From assembly GCA_009363875.1 (NCBI GenBank), contig CM018687.1, forward strand, positions 20,894,764-20,958,763: a stretch of DNA of 64,000 nt, in the 5' to 3' direction. The position numbers and the translations under genes were made by a program. This DNA is from Mikania micrantha (Eukaryota; Streptophyta; Magnoliopsida; Asterales; Asteraceae). Numbering within the stretch: position 1 is the first letter of the stretch; each line of letters begins with the position of its first letter. Shown piece after piece: positions 1-12,900 of this stretch. The notes under the pieces were generated by a model, which was given only the letters and a program-made list of their open reading frames with translations, was not told the origin of the DNA and did no database searches.

Positions 1-188
1 ACGTGATAACATTCGGGTAACCTACTAGTTTAAACCAAATTTAGAATCGGATATATTGAGTATATTGAGTAGGGTTAGGTTTAGACGAGCAAATTAAATC
101 AAATATCTGGTAACCTATGCAAATAACCTTAATAACGCTCAGAACGATGAACAAATCATAGCGACTTTCTACAACCCAAGACACTGCT

Positions 189-201
189 ATCAAAACCCTA
201 G
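189..201 (+). promoter_or_regulatory. telo-box-like motif in the 5' leader
   Basis: AAACCCTAG lies about 25 bases before the zinc-finger start codon. It resembles the plant telo-box AAACCCTAA found in promoters or leaders of growth-related genes. The role is inferred, and the motif is one base off consensus. Confidence 0.3.
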
Positions 202-222
202 AGTCTTTATTGTGAGCCAAAG

Positions 223-3200
223 ATGTCTGATGAACAGCAAACAAATATCATCAATATCACGTCGTATTCTAACGCTAACCCTAACCCTAACCCTAACCCT
301 CTGCCACTTCACACCGATGCCTCACAATACCCGTCTTGGATCGAATTTTATGGGTTGCAGGATCCATCTGCATCTGCATCTGCAGCTTCTTCGAGCGATA
401 TGATTTCCCAAACTGCAAATGTAAATTCTTATGTATTCGTTTCTTTTTTTCTCATTTGGTTTATTAACTGCATTGGGTATTATGTATTGTTGATGCTTAA
501 GTTATTTTATGCAGACAGGTTTATTGTGTATGAGCAAACTTTAGCTACCCTTTAATTTGTGTGATTGCATAACATATGTAGCATTCTGCTATATGCTGCA
601 CTGCATCCTTTTTTGTGACATAAATAATAGCTGTAACATGCTATATAATGTTTGAATAGTGTATGTTGTTCCTGATTTAGAACTTTAATGACACATTAAG
701 TAGTTTTTCTATATGTGTGGAGAATCGAGAGTGAAGACAATCAAATGAGACTGCGATGCATGCCTTTAGATTTCATTTTAATATAACGTGACATATTTAA
801 CCGTATTCTACATTATGTTGTTTTGTTTTTTTGATTTATCAGTTAGTACATAACTGATAACTGAAAACTTTATATCTTGTTTGAAGGCTGTATGTTGTTC
901 CTGATTTAGAACTGTAATAGTGTCTTATATGTATCAGCTGTTCCATTTGTTTTAAGACAATTAAATGAGACTGAGATGTATGCCTTTGGATTTTAAGACA
1001 ACATGAGACATTCAAACATATGCTTACAGTGGATTGTTTTTATTATGATTTATGAGGATGCACTGTACCTAGCTATATAACGTTTGAAGGGTGTATGCTA
1101 CAGGTGTTTGCGGTTTGGTTCGGCTGGTTTTTGACAAAAATTTTGGGTTGAACCGCTAAATTCGGTTTTAGGAAACGGCAAACCCGGGTTGGTTTTGTAC
1201 TTAATTTTTGATTTAGATCACATGTGAAACAAGGAAACTTGGAGGGCAAGGGATCTAATTTGAATTAGAGTTTGATTCGGTTTATAATTGGGTCTTGGGT
1301 AAGTTTGAGTTTTAGATAATTATTAAAGGGGTCATATTTATCTTGTTTGGTTTAGATAGGTTTATATGGTTTATTTAACTGTTTTATTAGGTATCAAATT
1401 TTGAGTAAGTTTCTTATTCTGAAGGTTTTTTCTGTTGTGTGATACTGCGATATTTAAATCTGATAACCATCGGTTGGATGGGAGGGTTGAACTAGTGGTT
1501 TTGACGGTTCTGTTTTGGCTGGTTGAACTGATTTTATTATCTACTTTTCTAAATCGTTAGTTTGTGTTAATATGGTTTATGAATATATTATATATACATA
1601 AATGCATGTGCTAAAAATGTAGATAGAAATAAATAAAAAGGTTAAATGGCGGTTCAGTTTATACATTTAGTTGCAAGTTCCAAACTGTTGGCCAGACCAT
1701 GAAACCTCCAAAACTGAACCGGTAACCGAATCTAGTAAATTGTAACCAGCTGAACTGGTTGTGGTTCAGTCAGTTCAGCGGTTTGGATCACTCACCCTTG
1801 TTAGTGATATCTTACATTAACCCACTAGTTAGGGTCTTTATGCTTAAATTGATTTGTAAGAGGCAAGGAACTAATTTAAGAAAGTTGGATAGATACCAAA
1901 AATAATCAGGATGTAGGTTTTAAATAAGAAATTCATGTTTGTGTTCTGCCATTACATATAAGCAGTGTGAAGTTGCACATATCAAATAAATTTTTGAGCT
2001 GGTTAATATTTAGTTTATCTATATGTACTTTCCATGTATGATGAAAATCGATATTTATATGTGGATTTACAAGTTATTTATTTCTTTTCAGACATTTCCT
2101 TATTTCATTCTTTGAAGTTTGGAATATGCAGGCCGGTAAAACTATGAGTGAGACTACAAGTAATGTCATAGTAACACCAATTCAACGTGAAGAAATTCGA
2201 CCCTTCAAATGTGAGGTTTGTAATATTACTTGTAATACTGAAGATCTGCTTGAGAAACATAAGAAAGGAAAAAAACACTCAAAAAGTTTGCAAAAGCTAG
2301 GTGATTCATCTGCCAATGCAACAAAAATGGTGCCACCACCTGTTGCAAGCGAAAGTTTAGTTGGAGATTTGGGGAATAAGCGGCATGGGCTAGTGCAACA
2401 TGGAGTTAGGGCTGAGTCAATACATTGTGACCTTTGCAATGTGGTATGCTATAATCAAGAAATATATCAAAAGCATGTTGTTGGAAAAAAGCATTCAGCT
2501 AAGGTAAACTAAATAAAGTTGGTCATTTGCTTTGGAAGCCTGATTTTTTTTTCTTTTTAATTTTGATTATTGAGTAATGACCGTTACAATCCCATGTCTG
2601 TTTATTTTTTTAATGTTTTGTTTGGACTGTTTTCCTTGATGCATCAAAGTATCAAACCCTCAATACATGGTTTTAAGAAACATGCCAGAGGCACCACTTA
2701 GGCACAAGGCTTTGTGCTTCTGACGGCGTGAGGTGGGGGTGGGGAGGGTACAAGAGGCGACTTTTTATAATTGGGTAGATTTTGTGCATCAAGAGGTTGT
2801 ACATGTGGCTTTTCAGGCTATACATAGAGGTTATTAAAAAAATCTTAATCATATATAGAGGCTATTTATATCTAATTTTTGGGTACATGATGGTTGATAT
2901 GAGAAATATAAAAGAAGTTATATAAACGCCTTGCGTACCTGATGCGTGCTCTAGGACCTTCTCACCTCAATGTGCTTTGCATTTTTTAAAACCAGGCTTC
3001 TATCTTATTTTATTAAAAAAAAAAAAGTTTTAATTTTTTATTACAATTTTGTATGTTTTTGATTACTTATAGACTGGACCTGTAAGCATATGTAGTTGTA
3101 TGTTGGCATGCAGGAAATCATCCAGCTGGCTTGTAAAAGTGGCTTCTTAGCCCCTACACAATATTCCAGCAGTGGTTCACAGAAGAAACTCAACACCTTT

Positions 3201-3584
3201 CAGTGTGAACTCTGCAATATCACCTGCACCAGTAATGAACTACTCAGGATGCACATAGCAGGGAAGAAACATGTCAATAAACTTAAAGAACATGGGCAAA
3301 TTCCAAATCTGCCTATCGTAAATTCAGAGTCCAACAAGGATGACACTGCCAATTCAGATGGAAGTAACCGGAACGGGAAGAGAGCGGGTAGTCATGAGGA
3401 TGTGCAGTCTAAGAAGCAGAGGGTTTTGCAAGGAGGGGCACCATTAAACGCTATAAGAACTTGTACCTTGTGCAATGTTGTTTGTAACAGCCCCACTGTT
3501 TTTATTGCCCACCTTGCTGGTCAGAAGCATGCTGCTATGGTTGTGAAAAAAGTAGAAACTCTGACAAATGGTCAAGAATCTTGA
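223..3584 (+). CDS. U1-type C2H2 zinc-finger protein, 3 exons, 346 aa
   Basis: The exons are 223-420, 2132-2503 and 3114-3584. All junctions are GT-AG and phase 0, and the joined frame is open for 346 residues. Four fingers have the pattern C-x2-C-x12-H-x5-H: C93/C96/H109/H115, C165/C168/H181/H187, C221/C224/H237/H243 and C307/C310/H323/H329. The x5 histidine spacing and the GKKH or GQKH ends are typical of zf-met/U1-like fingers, which usually bind double-stranded RNA or RNA-protein complexes. Fingers 1-2 and 3-4 are similar pairs, so the gene probably arose by internal duplication. The N-terminal 66 residues are low complexity: an Asn-Pro run from a CCCTAA array, then Ser-Ala repeats. A basic stretch (KKQR, about 290-293) could be a nuclear signal. 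The ATG at 223 is the first in frame. The exact orthologue is unknown; the exon structure is strongly supported. Confidence 0.85.
276..300 (+). repeat. interstitial CCCTAA hexamer array inside coding exon 1
   Basis: About four perfect copies of TAACCC lie within the zinc-finger reading frame and encode alternating Asn-Pro. The unit is the 6-base TTAGGG type, not the 7-base TTTAGGG of most plant telomeres. Confidence 0.85.
649..1010 (+). repeat. imperfect direct duplication in intron 1
   Basis: Two diverged copies (about 649-790 and 878-1010) share TGTATGTTGTTCCTGATTTA and then a second block around AATGAGACTG followed by ATGCCTTT. A short third fragment starts near 1079. This is a local intronic duplication with no coding content. 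Confidence 0.6.
1101..1800. mobile_element. degenerate non-autonomous DNA transposon in intron 1
   Basis: A left end reading CAGGTGTTTGCGGTTTGG is mirrored by a right end containing GCGGTTTGGATCACTCACCC. The interior repeats GGTTCRGY/AACCGAA motifs, as in hAT-type elements whose ends begin CAGGGGTGT. No ORF and no clean 8-bp duplication was found, so the class is inferred. Confidence 0.4.
2665..2996. mobile_element. MITE-like insertion in intron 2
   Basis: The ends TGGTTTTAAGAAA and TTTTTTAAAACCA are inverted repeats about 330 bp apart, and GC-rich stretches lie just inside both ends. The target duplication is not clear. The length and lack of coding suggest a non-autonomous DNA element. Confidence 0.45.
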
Positions 3585-3729
3585 ACACCCTTTCCTCATT
3601 TGGTAATTTGTTATTAAAATCATAATGGTTATTGTATCACTAGATATGATTCTGACCCTCTTATGAGTTTGAGACAATATGAGGAATGAGTCTAACAAAG
3701 CTAATGAGTTCTTGCTTCACTTTATATAT

Positions 3730-4070
3730 GTACATACATATAGGGATCCATTCAAACGAAAATCACTTGTATAGAACTAAAAGGAATCATTTACAGCTAT
3801 ATAATTTAACAAGTATGAAGTAATTTTCTTTTAAAGTAAGGAGAGATTTTTTTATTTCATTTAAATCATATGGTTATAAATAGAGGATGTTTAATTGAGA
3901 ATTAATGTTAGTTGAGACTAAAAGAATCATTTATAACCATGTGATTTGAAGGGCAAAAAGGTAATTTTTTAAAGTAGAAAGAAGTTACTTTTATATTAAT
4001 TGAATTACGTGGTTATAAATGGTTCTCTTAGGTTTTCACACAACTTATTTCAATTTCTTAAAAAATGTCG
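3730..4070. repeat. AT-rich MITE-like repeats downstream of the zinc-finger gene
   Basis: Two related blocks share the phrase ACTAAAAGRAATCATTTA followed by a copy of TGGTTATAAATRG. The same phrase style (GAACTAAAGGAACCATTT) recurs at 43549-43745, so these are probably members of one MITE family. Confidence 0.4.
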
Positions 4071-4559
4071 GTACCATGAGGGCATGTATACCTAAGCAAA
4101 TTAACACTAAATAACTGTCTAATAATGGTTAAACAATCATTTGTAACTACCAACCAAACAGATGTGTATATCCTTTCTAAGCATGATGTTTTGGTTTGAC
4201 TTTTCACCTATTTTTACTTTCTTTTTTGACTCCTGAATTATAGAGACAAAACCATTAAGCTCTTGAGTTAAAGAAGGCATTTGATCCAAAGTCTCACCAC
4301 ATCCTGATGACAAAGGTTTGTATTGTGAAGTGAATTCTAATGTTAAAGCATATAATGATAGGGTTATAGATATCTTAAATTATATCAAGGACGTTAAGGA
4401 GCAAGTAATGTGGTAGCATACATGATAAAGAGTATGTATATAACTTTAGGTGTAACATTGAATGAATATTAGACGAGCAATAATCATATGTATAAGTATG
4501 ATGAACAATAGTAACTTAAAGTTTTAACATGTAAGATGGTTGATCATCAGACATCTCAT

Positions 4560-4893
4560 GACCCTAAGTTCATCAAATCTTTAAGCTCTAGAAATTTTTT
4601 TCTGTCTTATCTCTTTTATTAATTAGTAATTGACTTTTATATTAAATTAAATATTAATGATTTTAAATAATAAAATTATACAATTAAATATCAAATATAT
4701 AAATCTTATAAGAAAATTTCAATTACATAATATATTAAAATATAGCTTTATAATTCTTAAATTTTTATCAGTTGTAATTTATTATATTTGTATTTGTTAT
4801 TTATTATTTTATCAATAATAATCTTCACAAAAAAAATTGTTTATAACATACTAGATTTATTCAACTCATGTAACACACGGGTTTCTAACCTAG
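4560..4893 (+). mobile_element. possible non-autonomous Helitron 3' part
   Basis: The sequence ends in a weak GTGT/ACAC stem followed by CTAG and then T at 4890-4894, the usual Helitron 3' end (hairpin then CTRR). The upstream part is extremely AT-rich and has no clear 5' terminus. Confidence 0.3.
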
Positions 4894-6070
4894 TTCATGA
4901 AAAAATAAGATCTGAAATTATCAAAAGTAAAAACAAGAGCAAGGATCTCATTTACTATCAAGTTATAATTTCTCATGAGCATCATGTGAAGTCCAATCAG
5001 AAGTAGTCATATTGAGGCATCAACAAACTTATGTATCAACTCAAATGCCTCTAGACACTCCTTTGAGAACAAAAAAAGGCACATCCTTTTCTAGAATGTC
5101 ATGTATCTTAAAATCTTTGATAAATCTTCTGAAAAAATAATACACAAGAAACTCAAACCATCAAATGTTAATGTTTCATTTAACCCCCCCAAAAAAAAAT
5201 TGTAACTTGTATGATTATGAAATACATCCCAAAATTAAGAGAATATAAGTCAAGAACTTGTGTCTTTTGAAACCTTGTCACCATCTTCATTTGTACCACT
5301 ATTGATGTTTGTTATATGATAAGCACTTCCCGGGACATTAACAAGAAGTTCACTATCAATCGTTTTGCATTCATAACGGTCCTGAAAATTATAAAAAAAA
5401 ATTATAAAAAAAATTAATAAAAATGCTCATCCCACATTATGAAAAGTTAGAGGTCGGCTTCATCTCATTTACCTGTACGCACAAAGAAACCAGACAGTAG
5501 TCATTCAAAAGTGCATATAAATCCATTAAAGTATAAAACCTCATAAAGTGATTTAATAAAGAGTTAAATCATATTTGTAGGAGAGGGTTCTCTTTAGAAC
5601 TCTAATATAACATTAACTATGAGAGTTCTTTTTCTTATACATGTTTACACATTTCTAAAAAAGTTTTCACAAAAATAAATGATAACTTTTAGTTTTGTGA
5701 GAATCGTAAAATAGTTCTGTTTTATTTACACATGCATAAGCATGAGCAAATAAGTTATCTGAGTTATTACATGATTTTTCATAGACACATATGTATGGCT
5801 GTATGCATATATACACATATGTATACATATGGATATATTAGTGTGTGTGTGTATCTATAATGATATATTGAAATGAGAACCACTAAGTTAAGAAACAAAA
5901 AAATAACATTAGAGCTATAAGTTTAAGAGTGATATGTAATTTTCCTCTACTTTAATTTTAAAATAAAAAACCATACAATCATAAATGCTTTTTTAATATT
6001 CAACTAATATTAGTTTTCTAATTGTGCACCCTCATATATGTATATATTTAATGTGGACCACATTTTTATG
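4894..6070. other. AT-rich intergenic spacer
   Basis: I see no gene here. There are short low-complexity tracts, including a C/A run near 5185 and TA- and GT-rich stretches near 5800-5850, plus a fragment at about 5870-5960 with the wording of the 43549 MITE family. No conserved coding frame is present. Confidence 0.5.
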
Positions 6071-6307
6071 TATCATATGAAAATTCGATCTTAAAGAGAA
6101 AACTCTTAAACCCTATTTGGGTCTTCATTTTAGAATCTTAAAAATAAATATGTGGTCCACGTTAAAACTAATTTTTTAATTCATACCCTATTTTTTATTC
6201 AACTTTAATGTTGACCTCATATTTATTTTCAAGATTCCAAATAGAAAGTCTAGATAGAGTTAGAGTTTAAAGGTTTCCTCTTTAAGATCAAGTTTTCACA
6301 TGATAAA
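6071..6307. mobile_element. foldback MITE, family M1 (copy 1)
   Basis: The two arms are inverted repeats along nearly the whole length: TATCATATGAAAATTCGATC on the left mirrors GATCAAGTTTTCACATGATA on the right. Both arms contain AATAAATATGWGGTC. It is followed by (CT)n and (TA)n tracts and matches the better-preserved copy at 9739-9984. Confidence 0.7.
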
Positions 6308-6365
6308 ATCTCTCTCTCTCTCTATATATATATATATAGAGAGAGAGAGATAGGAGAAGGATAAA

Positions 6366-6712
6366 TTGAAAACTTACTGAGTTAAGAAAACTTGTTAAAG
6401 CCCATTGTAACATTCAAAAACTTTCTACTTTTTTGTGTTTAGGTATGCAATATATGTTGTTATAAGAAAATATAAAGTTATAAATAAAAAAAAGTTAAAT
6501 GCGTTTATTACACATATGTTCATATTTGGTTTTACTGTTACACAATGTACAAACGCCATTTTGTAACATATATGTAACTACTTATCATTTTTTTTCTTAT
6601 TTTTTAATTTTATTATAATAACATATATTGTATACTTAACTACAAAAAAGAAAAAAAAATCGAATTTTACACTAGGTTTTCACAGGTTTTCTCAACTCAA
6701 GTTTTCAAATTA
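6366..6712. mobile_element. foldback MITE, family M2
   Basis: The left arm GAAAACTTACTGAGTTAAGA pairs with the right arm CTCAACTCAAGTTTTC. The inner parts (TTTAGGTATGCAATATATG against ATATTGTATACTTAACTA) also pair. It lies just beyond the helicase stop codon and is preceded by TA and GA microsatellites. Confidence 0.6.
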
Positions 6713-6938
6713 TCGTTTGTGTGTGTAAATGTTTTTTACATTAACTTTTAAAACTTTATAGGGGTAAAATTGTCTTTTATGAATTTGTATTGTCTCTAAA
6801 TACAAAGAGTAATTGGATAATGTTATAAATAGCAAATATTAATTATACAATTTCATATTTCCTGTAGTTTATAAACTTATATTTAATTGTTTAAGCATTT
6901 ACGAGTGTCTATGTTAGTGTTTGGTGTTCCCCATTGCA

Positions 6939-9900
6939 TCATGCAAGCAACCTTCTAGTGTGTGTTATTTTGAATACCTTTTGCTTGTCTGGAATGGTTT
7001 TAAGGTTGGCCAGCAAACGGTTAAGTTGTTTTTTGGCCTTGGCTCTTTCTGACCGTCGTTCCGAGCATTGAGCTGCTGTAACTTCGGCATGACATGCAAT
7101 ACAAAGTGTTCTCATATTCTCTAGTCTACATTCACCTGGAAAACACAAGTGAACAGAAGCTTTAAACAAGGTTGACAAAATAATTAGGTAGGGTAACTAG
7201 CCAAAGTTAGTAATTTTGGTGCAGCTATTGGTATTAAAAAATATGAGACCCACAAAAGTCACCGGTCCCTGTTCGAAGCGCAAAGTGTCCCGCTTTTCGT
7301 ACGTGAGAGGCACAAGATAATTATATAGTTTTTCTAAACATTTTTTCATAGAAACAACCTACAAAAATATGTAGATACAATTTAATACGTAAATTAAATC
7401 TATGTACCATAAAAAGCTAAAAATAGTATTTATAGCTATATATAGGTTTTTAATATTTTTAGGTTTCATTTATTAAATACAACCTAAAAGAGAAGAATCT
7501 GTATTATTTGTGTACATGAAATAAAACCTGAAAACAAGAAAAAAACAAATAAACAAATTTAAAGTAAGTTTAGGGTAAAATTTAAGAAAAACTCTAACTT
7601 CAAGGGTAAAAATTATAATTTATTTGAAATACACCACATGGATTCATCTTAAAACTATAAAGAATCAGTCAGTTCCACTCCATATTTCTCACCATTCTTC
7701 ATCGTTGTTCTTCATGGCCATTCTTAAGGTAAGTCTTCATCGCACATCTCCTTCGATTTGAGACATAAGCCTCTAGCTAGAGAAAGAGCGACCGAAGATC
7801 CGTTCGTTCTTTTTTCTCTGACAGATGGTCAGAACTTCATCTGGGTTCGAATCCTACTGAGAGGTCCACTAGAGATCAGAAATTGTTGAAGAAACAACAA
7901 GATCTTTCTTTTCTCAGGCGATCGGAAAATCAAGAAATGTTTAATCTATTCAAGATAATTACGTATTTCGACGGAAGGCAAGCGCCTTCTGTACAGCATG
8001 AGCCTTAACCAACAACTCAATAAGCCTGGATAGCCCACCCCTGATGTCGCCATGCGCCAAGACGCAGCTCAGGTGCACTTTTTAAACCAAGCTACAGGTC
8101 CAAGCACCTTTTTATGTTGTCAAAGGTAATCTAAAAGAGCGCCTAGGCAACCGGGAGAGGCAAGGCCAGACAGGTCTGGACATCAAGGCACCCAGGAAAG
8201 TTCCAGCCAAATTCCATATTAAACTGGTCTAACAATAAATGTGTGTTACCAGACTCGCTAACAGACATGACACCCTTTGCCCAAGGAATCCACGTAAGGC
8301 CTTGCAGCTTCAATTTATTAAAAATACACTTTGACATTTTCAGCCAATGCATTTAGTGATATGTCCTGTAAGGTTTTGTGTTTACCTGTTTAGTTTAGTT
8401 GTATGTGATTATATGTTGTGATCTTTGTGTAGCAGTTATCTGATGTGTGTATGAAAAGAATATACATGTAAATGTAAAAAAACGAAGACAAAAATAAAAT
8501 AAAAAGGCGGTTCCATGAGCCGATGACTCCTCCGAAGCAGCCTCTCTATCCTATTTTAGGTAGGCGTAAGGTTTGTCTTCATCCATATTCCAAATCCCAC
8601 TCAAAGTGGGATTTTACTGAATAAGGTTGTTGTACCCACTAGTAATTAAAAAAAAATTTGTTTAAAGTGAGTCGAAATTGTGAACTTTATTTAAAACCAA
8701 AGTATATTTTCATCTTCATCTACAACAATTCCTGCAAGATAAGTAAATAACAACTAAAGGTGATCTTTCAAGATTGTTTTTCGAAAGAGAAAGATGCATA
8801 AAAATAGATGGGTATAATTGATTTTTAAATTATTAGTAGTATTATTTTAGTTTTTCATTACTTTGAGCACATTTGTCATTTTGCAATCTTTTAGCATATA
8901 TTTGCCCTAAGCCTGGATAAACAAAGTAGATACATACTTACGGAGCCTATAAAGTTATAAAAGAAAAATCGGCCTTCATAAAAATCGTTAAATAATACGG
9001 TGACCTCCAGTCCTCCACATGTCACCCTTTGAAAATTCTATATTGCATTAATTATGATAAAATATATTATGATAATTCATAACAACAATCTAGCTTTTCT
9101 GAATAGAGTGAGGATGCAATAAAAGTTCACTTCAACTTAAGTTCCTTTTTAGCTAATTTTTGTTTCACACATCCAACCTGTTAGAGACAAAATATACCTA
9201 TAGTTGACCCGCTCAAAAGCAAATGGGTCAAAACTGCAAGCATTATTTCAATTTATATCTGACAAGTCAATAGTATGAAATTATGAAAACATTAGACTTA
9301 ATTAAAAGGAAGAAGTTTAGAAAAAAATACCTCCCCCACGATATACTGGCACAATGTGATCTGCATGCCATGCATTGCCTTCTGTTGGATCATTGATGAG
9401 TTTTTCAAGTCTAGAAAAGTTAAGAAAAAAAATTAATCAATGAAATGATTAGAACGGGACAATAAGGAAAAAAATTATAAACCAGCAAGACACTTGATGT
9501 AAAAACTCACAAATTTTTACGTGCTGCCAGTTTCGGGACTCTTTTAACAACAAATTCTCTACGCTTCTCTAGGGACAAAGGTTTTATATTCTTCACTAGT
9601 TTTCGACAATCAAGATGACAATTTGTGCATATGCCATGTTCAATTTGAGCAAGCCCCTGCAAAACCCATTTTGAAACTAGAACAAAATATCATCCAACCA
9701 AAAAATATGAAATATAATATATATATATATATATATATAGGGATTAAATCCTATGAAAACCCGATCTTAGAGAGAAAACCCTTAAGCCCTATGTGAGCCA
9801 TTGATTTGGAATCTTGAAAATAAATATGTGGTCCACATTAAAAACGATTTGTTTATTCAAAACCCAATTTTTTATTCATGTTTAATTTGGACCACATATT

Positions 9901-12900
9901 TATTTTCAAGATTACAAATCAATGGCTCACATAGGATTTAAGGGTTTTCTCTCTAAGATCGAGTTTTCATAGGATTCATTCCCTATATATATATATATAT
10001 ATAATATTATATCCCTGACCTGCCGTAGGTATCTATTACTAGTTCTTAAGCGATATTCTTCATAACACTCCAAATCACAAAACAAATCCTCAAAGAATTC
10101 AGGCTCCATGGCACTCTTTTTCCTGGAAATGTGAGAGAGCAATTTCAACCCGAGTACTAGAAACTTACCAAATAGGTATTCTTTAACTTTAAAATGTGTC
10201 ATATTCGGTAAACCTACAAACCAACTGAATATGGAACTAGTCAAAAGTGAATAAATTAAGGGAAAATAATTATAGTATTATGATACAGTTTTCGTAAACA
10301 TATTTGATTAAATAACTCTATAAAGTTCAATAAGAAAAGTAACAGGAAAGTTTGCAGGTGAAATACGAGTTGACCGGTATTAAAATCCCTCATTCCCGAA
10401 ACCCATTTCAACCCACCTATTTTGCCACCTACATGATTTTAGGTTAGCAGCTCAAAAAATGACTTTAGGTTAACTTCAAATCAACTTACTTGCAACTTTT
10501 TTGACAGAGTTTACAAAGTGGACCAGTAAGAGTCCAACCCTGAAGGTATTTTCTTTCTTTTTTGCCATGAAAGATGGAAATATTCTTCCATGCAGCATTA
10601 GAGGGGAGGGGGTGGCTTATATCATCTAGTGATGTTCCACGCTTCTTACTTCCACCTTTTAGCAACCCCTGTTTGATAATAACATATAGAATGTCACTGG
10701 ATCTATGTACCAAAATGTGTATACAAAAATTAACGAGTTTGAGACATACGTCTTTATCATGATTTTGGCTTTCATTCATCAGACACAACTCAATAGCCAA
10801 AGGAAGTTGAAGAGGCTTGTTGTATAACTTGCTTTGCTCAATGGGCCTCAGACAGTTCCATTGTTTAAGAAAACTTACTAAAGCAGGCCTGTATATGGAA
10901 TCATCCTTGATACATTTAGGATTAAATCTTTTGTCATCAACAGATGGATTTTTTGTCTCGAGTTCCTCGGGTCGGAAATTTTTAAACAACGGGGTAGGCC
11001 TTGCTTCCACTCCATGTATACATGAATACAAGTGGATTCTTCCAGTGTATTTACTGACCTGGAAAAAAAAGTAAAACTGAGTAAGTTATCAAATGCAATA
11101 AACAGTATGTTTCACAGGTTTGGACTGGTGAGGCCATTTCAAGAACTGCATTACCAATTTATGCAGATAATGGTAAATACAAACCTTCATCATTTTGGCA
11201 ATGCAACCCTTGAACTTTTTCCCATTGTTTTGTCATGTGTGTGTATACACACAACACCACCACCTACCCAATAAAATCCCATATTGTCGGGTCTGGGTGG
11301 GGGGAGAGAGGAAGACATACCTTATCCCTACGGACCCTACCCCAATGAGGTAGAGAGGGTGCTTCATAAGAGACCCCCGGCTTAGAAAATCATTTTTTTT
11401 TCATAACATACCACAAACAACCAGTGTTGTAAAAATCGGGATTAATCGACCGATTAATCTGGATTAATCGCTAGTCGGACCTAAGCCGATTAAATTTTGC
11501 CTAATCGACTAAAAAATCGCTAGTTGGATTAATCGAATGATCGGTCCAAGGGCAAAAAATCGGTCAACAACGCAAAAAATTGGTCAACAGGGCAAAAATT
11601 TCGGTCCAAGCCCAAAGAAATTTTGATTTTTCTTCTTCCCGGTCTCAGTCGACTCCCAAAATCACAATCGATTGGTCAAAAAGCAGCTACGCATGATCAG
11701 TCTCAGTCGACTCTCAAGGATGCTTATGTTAATGTTTGAATTGTCAAGTACTTTGTTTATTATCTTTATTAGAAAAATATTTGAATTTTGAAGTATTATA
11801 TTTATATTGATGTTTGTATTTGTATGTGTATATATTAAATTTTGAAAATTTCAATATAAAAATTCCAATCCGATTAATCGCTAGTCCCTACCTCGCCGAC
11901 CGACTAGCAATTTCTCCAACAATGCAAACAACCAACATATAACATCACACACAGATGCATAACTCAGCCTAACACAAAGGTGCATATAGATACATACAGT
12001 CATATATATAGATACATAAACAGCTGATCATCATAGGCAAAACACACAAGATGGCAAAATTATCAAAGTATGCAAAATCCAATCCAATCCAATCTAACCT
12101 ACGATGCACCCATGTAAGCAAGCAGAGCACACACATATCCAACACACGATCATGTTTCACATGGACCTCCAAGACTAAGTTCCTACCTAAAACTTATTCC
12201 ACTAACCTATCTTCAACCAATCTATTCATCTTCGCTTTTATCCTACGTCTCCAGGAACTCCCATCATTGATCATGTCCGGGAGATGCAACTCTAGCAAAT
12301 CCTGACAAATCTGCTCCTCCCACGTCAACCTGGGTGTAGCATCCCCAATATTTTCAAGATCTTTCTTCTTTATTAATCTTTATTATATTATATAATTTAT
12401 AAAATGTCCAAGTGTTGGAACATGAATATAAGAAATAAACTAGTTATATTTACCAAACTAAGTTATGATCCATAAGATAGGATTTTATATTTTAAAGCCA
12501 AATATTTTTACTTAATCTTAAATTTTTATCTATTATTTTTTTAAAAGAAAATTGTTGGTGATACACGAATTAACTAAAATAGCCAATTCGTTTAACAATT
12601 TAAAATATATTATAGATAAAGTGGTAACAGTTTATGAGAATAATTAGTCGGTTTTGTTGGAAATTATTTTTGAAGTAATTAAGATAACTTTTATAAAATA
12701 TTATGTACCCCAAAATGTATCTATACTAACTCGTTTTTACCCACTTTATACCACATATCACTAATATATATCTATATTTAACACCTCACCGTTACATGTA
12801 TATAATTGGTTTAAGTGTGAGGCACTCTAGGAGGCTTAGCTTCTAAAAAGTCAAGGCACTTAGCAATAGCTTCTGCCTCTCATCACTTGTGATGAGGAAT

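Noticed and set aside
276..300. Telomere or chromosome end
   Set aside because: Only about four units, inside a coding exon with genes on both sides.
212..403. Frame with Leu-Thr repeats overlapping exon 1
   Set aside because: It is a frame shadow of the CCCTAA array. The Asn-Pro frame splices in phase to the zinc-finger exons.
7844..7854. GGTTCGAATCC, a tRNA T-loop/B-box word
   Set aside because: No cloverleaf or A box fits around it. At most it is a SINE head fragment.
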